From Bacillota bacterium (GTDB taxonomy: Bacteria > Bacillota > Clostridia > Oscillospirales > Ruminococcaceae): a stretch of 7,835 bases of DNA. Under the pieces are notes generated by a model that had not been told where the DNA came from, searched no databases, and saw only the letters and a program-made list of their open reading frames with translations. Every line of letters starts with the position of its first letter. Position 1 is the first letter of the stretch. Shown in pieces: positions 1 through 3,966 of this stretch. Location of the stretch: contig JAEXNS010000196.1 of NCBI GenBank assembly GCA_023439605.1, positions 1-7,835 on the forward strand, given 5' to 3'. Made by a program: the position numbers and the translations under genes.

Positions 1-15
1 AATTTTAATTTCCAC

Positions 16-43
16 AAAAAGTAAGTGAAAGTACTCACTTTTT
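16..43 (-). terminator. Hairpin terminator, probably facing left
   Basis: The arms AAAAAGTAAGT and ACTCACTTTTT surround a six-base loop. On the minus strand the only non-Watson-Crick position becomes a G-U wobble, so all 11 positions pair and the stem runs into a U stretch (CTTTTTG). On the plus strand the same position is an A-C mismatch, so termination is probably better leftward. It lies beyond the S20 terminator and may serve as a second stop for minus-strand transcription, or as half of a bidirectional terminator between convergent genes. Confidence 0.5.
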
Positions 44-50
44 TATAACT

Positions 51-105
51 AAAAATCCTTAATAAACTTCGATTTTACGAGGGTTATGAAGGATTTTTCT
101 TTTTT
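51..105 (+). terminator. Rho-independent terminator of an upstream plus-strand gene
   Basis: A 10-bp perfect outer stem (AAAAATCCTT with AAGGATTTTT) continues, across two A-G mismatches, into a 4-bp stem and a CTTCG/CGAGG stem closed by an ATTTTA loop. The 3' side runs into a T stretch at 94-105 broken by one C. This is a textbook intrinsic terminator for rightward transcription, implying a plus-strand gene that ends left of the window. The outer arms are A-rich on one side and T-rich on the other, so the hairpin could also stop leftward transcripts. From 106 to 218 I see no gene, promoter or other structure. Confidence 0.75.
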
Positions 106-218
106 AAGTGTCAAAGATGAGATTATAACATAGTTAATTAGTCGAAATCAATACCTTTATATGCTTTATTTTTATATATTAGCCACTATAAAGTACAGTT
201 TTAGAAAAATACAATAAA

Positions 219-249
219 CAAAAAATACGTTCAGAAAAACTGAACGTAT
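219..249 (-). terminator. Intrinsic terminator of rpsT
   Basis: Read on the minus strand, ATACGTTCAG and CTGAACGTAT form a perfect 10-bp stem with a five-T loop, followed directly by a run of T ending in G. It lies 17 bases after the S20 stop codon. It closes the S20 transcript, and with it any read-through from the upstream glycyl-tRNA synthetase operon. Confidence 0.92.
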
Positions 250-266
250 AAAAATAATAATTTTAA

Positions 267-527
267 TTAAGCATTTGCATTTAATGTTTTTGCTAATTGT
301 GATTTTTTTCTAGCAGCTTTGTTTTTGTGAATTAAATTATGTGCTGCTGCTTGGTCAACTTTTTTGATTGCAAGTTTAACAGCATCTTCTTTAGTTGACT
401 CATTATTTTGAACAGCTAAACTAGCCTTTTTTAGAACAGTTTTCAAGTTAGTTTTTCTGGATTTGTTATTAGCATTTTTAACTTTATTAACTTTAACTCT
501 TTTTTTTGCAGATTTAATATTTGGCAT
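267..527 (-). CDS. rpsT: 30S ribosomal protein S20
   Basis: This 86-residue, highly basic protein has the S20 family's typical length and opening: MPNIKSAKKRVKVN, then a Lys/Arg/Asn-rich first helix, and a conserved C-terminal segment around residues 62-78 (AHNLIHKNKAARKKSQL). S20 is a primary binder of 16S rRNA, a bundle of helices in the body of the 30S subunit that helps early assembly. The ATG start is fixed by an ideal AAGGAGGT ribosome binding site (534-541) six bases upstream. The gene has its own promoter (641-669), a structured leader and a strong terminator, so it can be a single-gene unit. No terminator separates it from the membrane-protein gene upstream, so read-through from that operon is likely. 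Nothing in the protein is odd. Confidence 0.97.
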   Translation of the reverse strand: MPNIKSAKKRVKVNKVKNANNKSRKTNLKTVLKKASLAVQNNESTKEDAVKLAIKKVDQAAAHNLIHKNKAARKKSQLAKTLNANA

Positions 528-634
528 AAAAGCACCTCCTTATTTAATAGTACACAATAAAATTATTAAATAAAAATAGTAGACACGAACTATTTTTAAA
601 TATAGAAATATGGTACGACCATATTGTAACCCTA
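528..634 (-). promoter_or_regulatory. Structured 5' leader of rpsT
   Basis: The region between the predicted transcription start (near 634) and the S20 start codon holds three inverted repeats. The first is AATATGGT/ACCATATT at 607-625, 8 bp with a 3-base loop. The second is TAAAAATAGT/ACTATTTTTA at 571-598, 10 bp with an 8-base loop. The third is TTATTTAATA/TATTAAATAA at 540-573, 10 bp with a 14-base loop, whose 3' arm takes up the first two bases of the ribosome binding site. The second and third stems share bases 571-573, so they compete at their ends. Ribosomal protein leaders often bind their own product to limit translation; whether this one does is inference. I do not recognise it as a described leader family. 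Confidence 0.45.
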
Positions 635-640
635 AAAACT

Positions 641-669
641 ATTTTAACATTTTCTAAGAAAAAAATCAA
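641..669 (-). promoter_or_regulatory. Sigma-A promoter of rpsT
   Basis: On the minus strand, TTGATT (669-664) and TAAAAT (646-641) are separated by 17 bases. TGT lies directly before the -10 box, which makes it an extended -10. Transcription should start near 634. The promoter lies between the S20 leader and the stop codon of the membrane-protein gene at 692. Confidence 0.75.
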
Positions 670-691
670 TAGTAAAATGAAATAAATTTTA

Positions 692-1174
692 TTATTTTGA
701 AAGAATACTTTTTAGCATCATTCCACTACCAGAAGCAATAAATAAAAACATAAATATATATTCAAACAATGATGTTCTTTGGAACATAATTCTAGTACTC
801 ATTATTACAGATAGAAGTATGATTAAAAGGCCCAAAATACATATAGCCACACCAAAACGCTTTTTTTCTAAAATAAACAACAACAATACCCCTATTACAA
901 AAGGTAAAATAACTGTGCCATTTGGTAAGTTAAAGTTTCCTATAGAAAAAAGATAACTTGAGCCATAACCACCAAAAAGAGTTGATTGCACACTTACACG
1001 ACTAAAAAGCCAAAATAAGCCCAATCCACATAAAATTAGCCCAATAAAGAAGTTTAATGGTGAGGAAGTATTTTTAATAGGCCCAGACATATAATGGGTT
1101 TCATACTTTTGTAATCTTTTTCTTTCTTGCTTTTGCATACGAATAATATCACGTTCTGTTTTGGTTTTTGCCAC
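692..1174 (-). CDS. Small four-helix membrane protein of unknown function
   Basis: I do not recognise a named family. The protein (160 residues from the chosen start) has a charged N-terminus (residues 3-34, rich in Lys, Arg and Glu) followed by four hydrophobic segments at about 40-58, 86-102, 106-127 and 136-155, so it is an integral membrane protein with a basic cytoplasmic tail. A glycine- and serine-rich loop (68-73) lies between segments 1 and 2. A longer reading from GTG at 1183 is possible, but the ribosome binding site AAAAGGA (1185-1191) would then be only one base from the start. GTG at 1174 has a 10-base spacing and gives a natural MAKTKTE opening, so I prefer it. The gene follows glycyl-tRNA synthetase by 31 bases with no terminator or promoter between, so the two are probably cotranscribed. 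Confidence 0.75.
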   Translation of the reverse strand: MAKTKTERDIIRMQKQERKRLQKYETHYMSGPIKNTSSPLNFFIGLILCGLGLFWLFSRVSVQSTLFGGYGSSYLFSIGNFNLPNGTVILPFVIGVLLLFILEKKRFGVAICILGLLIILLSVIMSTRIMFQRTSLFEYIFMFLFIASGSGMMLKSILSK

Positions 1175-1205
1175 ATATATCACATCCTTTTCAATTGAAA
1201 TTTTT

Positions 1206-2585
1206 TTAAAATTCTATTTTACTTTCAAGATATGAAATTAAATCTTCAATTTTTATGCGTTCCTGTGCCATAGTATCACGATCACGAACTGTAACACAGC
1301 CATCTTTTTCTAATGTGTCAAAATCGTATGTAATACAAAAAGGAGTTCCTATTTCATCTTGTCTACGATATCTTTTACCTATAGCACCAGCTTCGTCATA
1401 ATCGACATTGAATTTTTTTGATAGCATTGTGTACAACTCTAAAGCATTATCTTTTAATTTTTTGGTTAAAGGAAGAATACATGCTTTAATTGGTGCTAAA
1501 GCTGGATGAAAACGCATTACGGTTCTTGTTTCACCATCTGATAGAACTTCTTCATCATATGCTTCACATAGAAAGGCTAAAGTAACTCTATCTGCACCTA
1601 GTGAAGGTTCTACTACATATGGAACATACTTTGTATTGTCATCTGGATCAAAGTATTCGAGGGATTTACCACTATGTTTTATATGTTGATTTAAATCGTA
1701 ATCAGTTCTATCAGCAATACCCCATAACTCACCCCAACCAAATGGGAATAGATATTCTATATCAGTTGTTGCCTTTGAGTAAAATGATAATTCATCTGCA
1801 TCATGATCTCTTAATTTTAAGTTTTCTTCTTTTAAGCCTAATGATAACAACCAGTTTTTACAATAGTCTTTCCAGTAATAGAACCATTCTAAATCTGTAT
1901 CTGGTTTACAGAAAAATTCAAGCTCCATTTGCTCAAATTCTCTGATTCTAAATATAAAGTTACCAGGAGTTATTTCATTTCTAAATGATTTTCCTACTTG
2001 GCATACTCCAAAAGGTACTTTTTTTCTAGTAGTTCTTTGTATGTTTGCAAAATTAACAAATATACCTTGTGCCGTTTCTGGTCTTAAGTATATTTCGTTT
2101 TTTGAATCTTCAGTTATACCTTGAAAAGTTTTAAACATAAGATTAAAAGTTCTTATATCCGTGAAGTTTTTACTTTTACAATTTGGGCAAGATATATTAT
2201 TATCTTTTATAAAACTGGTCATTTGTTCAAAACTCCAGCCATTTGGGTTTGCATCAGATTGTGCTTCAATAAGTTGGTCTGCTCTATGTCTTGTTTTGCA
2301 ATCTTTACAGTCCATAAGCGGATCTGAAAATCCACCCACATGACCAGATGCTACCCAAGCTTGAGGATTCATAAGTATGGCTGAATCTAGACCAACGTTA
2401 TAAGGGTTTTCTTGAACGAATTTTTTCCACCATGCTTTTTTTACATTGTTTTTAAACTCTACACCAAGAGGACCGTAATCCCAAGAATTAGCTAAACCTC
2501 CGTATATTTCACTTCCTGCGTAAACAAATCCCCTTGATTTACAAAGAGAAACTATTTTATCCATTGTTTTTTCATTATTTAACAT
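1206..2585 (-). CDS. glyQS: Glycine--tRNA ligase, homodimeric (alpha2) type
   Basis: This class II synthetase charges tRNA-Gly with glycine using ATP in the cytoplasm. At 459 residues it matches the single-chain bacterial/eukaryotic type, not the two-subunit GlyQ/GlyS enzyme. Near the N-terminus is the hallmark GSEIYGGLANSWDYGPLG (24-41, motif 1 region). A zinc ribbon follows (Cys93, Cys96, Cys133, Cys136). Then come RPETAQG (168-174), motif 2 with FRNE (201-204) and REFEQMELEFF (215-225), and motif 3 with EPSLGADR (326-333), whose Arg contacts ATP. The anticodon-binding domain starts near 365 (APIKACILPL) and contains the GTPFCITYD and VTVRDRDTM segments. The ATG start has an AAGGA site 10 bases upstream. 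It heads a likely operon with the membrane-protein gene. The leader is only about 30 bases, with no T-box. Confidence 0.97.
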   Translation of the reverse strand: MLNNEKTMDKIVSLCKSRGFVYAGSEIYGGLANSWDYGPLGVEFKNNVKKAWWKKFVQENPYNVGLDSAILMNPQAWVASGHVGGFSDPLMDCKDCKTRHRADQLIEAQSDANPNGWSFEQMTSFIKDNNISCPNCKSKNFTDIRTFNLMFKTFQGITEDSKNEIYLRPETAQGIFVNFANIQRTTRKKVPFGVCQVGKSFRNEITPGNFIFRIREFEQMELEFFCKPDTDLEWFYYWKDYCKNWLLSLGLKEENLKLRDHDADELSFYSKATTDIEYLFPFGWGELWGIADRTDYDLNQHIKHSGKSLEYFDPDDNTKYVPYVVEPSLGADRVTLAFLCEAYDEEVLSDGETRTVMRFHPALAPIKACILPLTKKLKDNALELYTMLSKKFNVDYDEAGAIGKRYRRQDEIGTPFCITYDFDTLEKDGCVTVRDRDTMAQERIKIEDLISYLESKIEF

Positions 2586-2621
2586 TAATATCCCGTCCTT
2601 AATAAATAGTAGTCAAATTAT

Positions 2622-2650
2622 ATTTTATGATATATTTAGGTTATTGTCAA
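2622..2650 (-). promoter_or_regulatory. Sigma-A promoter of glyQS
   Basis: A perfect -35 box TTGACA (2650-2645) and TAAAAT (2627-2622) are spaced 17 bases apart. Transcription should start near 2615, leaving an untranslated leader of about 30 bases before the synthetase ATG at 2585. That is too short for a T-box. Confidence 0.85.
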
Positions 2651-2689
2651 GAGTTTATCTATATAAAATTATTAAAATGTTAATATTCG

Positions 2690-2785
2690 TTACTATTCAG
2701 CCCCTAAAGGTAAAGTTTGCGATTTTACAGGAGTTTCGACTCTGCGGAGTCGACCGGGCTTTCTGGTACCCCTGGACCTTCGGAT
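2690..2785. repeat. Dispersed intergenic repeat, left copy (copy A)
   Basis: This 96-bp stretch matches 3864-3958 in the same orientation at about 82% (my hand alignment: 79 of 96 columns, one gap). The best-conserved blocks are AAGGTAAAGTTTGCG and GGGCTTTCTG. It is about 50% G+C against a very AT-rich surround. It can fold: GTAAA (2710-2714) pairs with TTTAC (2724-2728), and TCGACTC (2736-2742) pairs perfectly with GAGTCGA (2747-2753) around a TGCG loop. It lies 40 bp upstream of the glyQS promoter, downstream of the DUF4230 gene. No convincing start, ribosome binding site or conserved reading frame was found, so I treat it as non-coding. The GC-richer sequence continues to about 2820, and the full element may extend there. 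Confidence 0.75.
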
Positions 2786-2828
2786 AAATATCCTATCTTA
2801 CCAATATAGCGGAGTAGTACATGAGAAT

Positions 2829-2871
2829 AATCCACAGTGTTTTCAACATTATGTTGAAAACACTGTGGATT
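2829..2871. repeat. Perfect long inverted repeat (20-bp arms)
   Basis: AATCCACAGTGTTTTCAACA and its exact complement flank a 3-base TTA centre. There is no T run on either side, so it does not look like an ordinary intrinsic terminator, although such a stem could still pause RNA polymerase or protect a 3' end. It sits in the 387-base gap between glyQS and the DUF4230 gene, whose other contents are the glyQS promoter, repeat copy A and a second inverted repeat at 2919-2968. The GTTTTCAACA core is shared with that second repeat. Confidence 0.85.
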
Positions 2872-2918
2872 TAAAGTTAAATTAAGTTTAAAACTAAAAA
2901 ACATTCGATAATATGAGC

Positions 2919-2968
2919 TAAGTTTTCAACAAGAGTTAAAAAATATTAATTTTTTTGTTGAAAACTTA
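2919..2968. repeat. Inverted repeat just after the DUF4230 gene
   Basis: TAAGTTTTCAACAA (2919-2932) and TTGTTGAAAACTTA (2955-2968) are perfect 14-bp arms. The 22-base AT-rich centre can itself pair A-run with T-run. It begins four bases after the DUF4230 stop codon, which suits a role as the 3' end or terminator of that transcript. However, the T-rich part lies in the loop and not after the stem, so intrinsic termination is uncertain. Confidence 0.7.
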
Positions 2969-2972
2969 ATAT

Positions 2973-3737
2973 TTAATCTAATATAATAAATTTGATTTGA
3001 AAATATTCTTTTATATCAATGTTTTTATTTAGTTCATTTACAATTGCTGTTTTATATTTTTGAATTACTTCATCGTAAATGCCATCTGTAATAGCCTTGT
3101 TTTCAATTATTGGATTTTGGTCTGAAAAAATTTTTTCATAGTCCTTTTCAGAAACAGGATTTATGATGCTTTCTTCTTTATTTTTTATACTTAAACTTTC
3201 AGATAAAACATTGTGATTTGTTATTTTGGGTGTTGGAAGAAGTACAGTTATTTCTTTTTTGTAGTTATCAACGGCAACGTCAATAAGAGATGAATCTATG
3301 TTCGCATTAATAATACCTTTATACTCTAAATTAAAGGAAGTTTTAGTAAGAGGTATTTCTAGTCCCTTTATTTTTGAGTTTTTATTGAATTTATAACTGT
3401 TGGAATATTTGTATTCAGTTTCTTCTGCTTTTAAGTTTTTCATCAAATCATAAAGAACAAGTGTTTGATTGAGTTGTACAATTTTTTCTGTGGTAGAAGT
3501 TGTAGTTTCAATAATCTCAGTGGGTGTAGTGGTTACAGTTTGGATTGCTATTGAAGCTGCATTTGCGAAATCAATATTTTTATTTTTGTTTGTATTAATT
3601 GATGTTTTATTGAAAAAAAGTCCTAAAATAAAGAACGCACAGCAACATAGAGTGAAAAACAACATTATTATCAAGTTTTTCATGTATTGAATTTTTTTTG
3701 TTTGGGTCCATTTAAGATGTTTTTTTATTTTTATCAT
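2973..3737 (-). CDS. Membrane-anchored DUF4230 family protein
   Basis: This 254-residue protein has a basic N-terminal tail (residues 1-20), one membrane helix (about 21-42, containing CCC at 31-33), and a Ser/Thr-rich linker (about 62-84) leading to a soluble domain. That domain (about 90-254) resembles DUF4230: EYKY near 108-111, then a strand-rich core ending in a charged C-terminal helix and a final IKFIILD strand. DUF4230 proteins have no established biochemical function. The topology suggests the domain lies outside the membrane. The ATG at 3737 is supported by AAAGGAGAG ten bases upstream; the internal Met19 has no such site. The gene has its own promoter (3795-3823) and is flanked by direct repeat copies, so it may be an accessory gene. 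The family call is from recall of its pattern, not a search. Confidence 0.75.
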   Translation of the reverse strand: MIKIKKHLKWTQTKKIQYMKNLIIMLFFTLCCCAFFILGLFFNKTSINTNKNKNIDFANAASIAIQTVTTTPTEIIETTTSTTEKIVQLNQTLVLYDLMKNLKAEETEYKYSNSYKFNKNSKIKGLEIPLTKTSFNLEYKGIINANIDSSLIDVAVDNYKKEITVLLPTPKITNHNVLSESLSIKNKEESIINPVSEKDYEKIFSDQNPIIENKAITDGIYDEVIQKYKTAIVNELNKNIDIKEYFQIKFIILD

Positions 3738-3794
3738 CTAATTTATTCTCTCCTTTGTATACAATATTAATGTTTGGATGTATAACATAATCAC

Positions 3795-3823
3795 AGAATA
3801 TCATATTTAATAATCTAAGTCAA
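3795..3823 (-). promoter_or_regulatory. Sigma-A promoter of the DUF4230 gene
   Basis: TTGACT (3823-3818) and TATTCT (3800-3795) are 17 bases apart, and TGA directly before the -10 box gives an extended -10. Transcription should start near 3788, giving a leader of about 50 bases. Phased GTAATC repeats begin five bases upstream of the -35 box. Confidence 0.75.
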
Positions 3824-3828
3824 TTAAT

Positions 3829-3867
3829 TTTTGATTACTTTTGATTACATTGGATTACAAAGGTTAC
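3829..3867. repeat. 10-bp-period tandem repeats next to the DUF4230 promoter
   Basis: On the plus strand the units are TTTTGATTAC, TTTTGATTAC, ATTGGATTAC and a shorter AAAGGTTAC. Read with the gene, these give GTAATC (GTAACC in the outermost) recurring every 10 bases, one helical turn, ending five bases from the -35 box. The last unit runs into repeat copy B. Position and phasing suit an activator or repressor site, but no regulator is identified. Confidence 0.6.
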
Positions 3868-3958
3868 AATTCAGTCGCAAAAGGTAAAGTTTGCGGTTTT
3901 ATAGAGTTTCGAATCTGCGAAGTTGACTGGGCTTTCTGTTCACCCTAGACATTGGGAT
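3864..3958. repeat. Dispersed intergenic repeat, right copy (copy B)
   Basis: This is the direct-orientation partner of 2690-2785, at about 82% identity by hand. It ends eight bases after the permease stop codon and starts inside the phased repeats upstream of the DUF4230 promoter. The second hairpin of copy A is damaged here: TCGAATC faces AAGTTGA, leaving two mismatches and one G-U pair. The first keeps pairing through a G-U wobble (GTAAA with TTTAT). It therefore looks like an older or decayed copy. Similarity to copy A ends near the permease gene. Confidence 0.75.
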
Positions 3959-3966
3959 TTAATTTT

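Noticed and set aside
1601..1945. Plus-strand open frame of 114 codons
   Set aside because: It lies wholly inside the glycyl-tRNA synthetase gene on the other strand, has no recognisable protein features, and the synthetase reading is unambiguous.
2121..2343. Two overlapping plus-strand open frames of 60-68 codons
   Set aside because: They are antisense to conserved synthetase motifs and show no protein family features.
2829..2871. DnaA-box-like TAATCCACA and TGTGGATTT, suggesting an origin
   Set aside because: They differ by one and two bases from TTATCCACA, arise only because the site is a palindrome, and no dnaA/dnaN genes, unwinding element or box cluster is present.
2701..2880. Coding sequence within repeat copy A (an open frame can be read through it)
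   Set aside because: There is no ribosome binding site and no plausible start, and the one-base gap between copies A and B breaks a shared frame, arguing against selection for protein.
2690..2972. T-box riboswitch upstream of glyQS
   Set aside because: There is no T-box consensus or antiterminator, and the consensus promoter lies between this region and the gene, so it would not be in the leader.
3469..3690. Plus-strand open frame, valine- and isoleucine-rich, resembling a membrane segment
   Set aside because: It is the antisense of the Thr-rich linker and membrane helix of the DUF4230 protein, which explains its composition.
2690..3958. Insertion sequence or composite transposon carrying the DUF4230 gene
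   Set aside because: No transposase gene, no terminal inverted repeats at the ends of the copies, and no clear target-site duplication; repeat-flanking alone is not enough.
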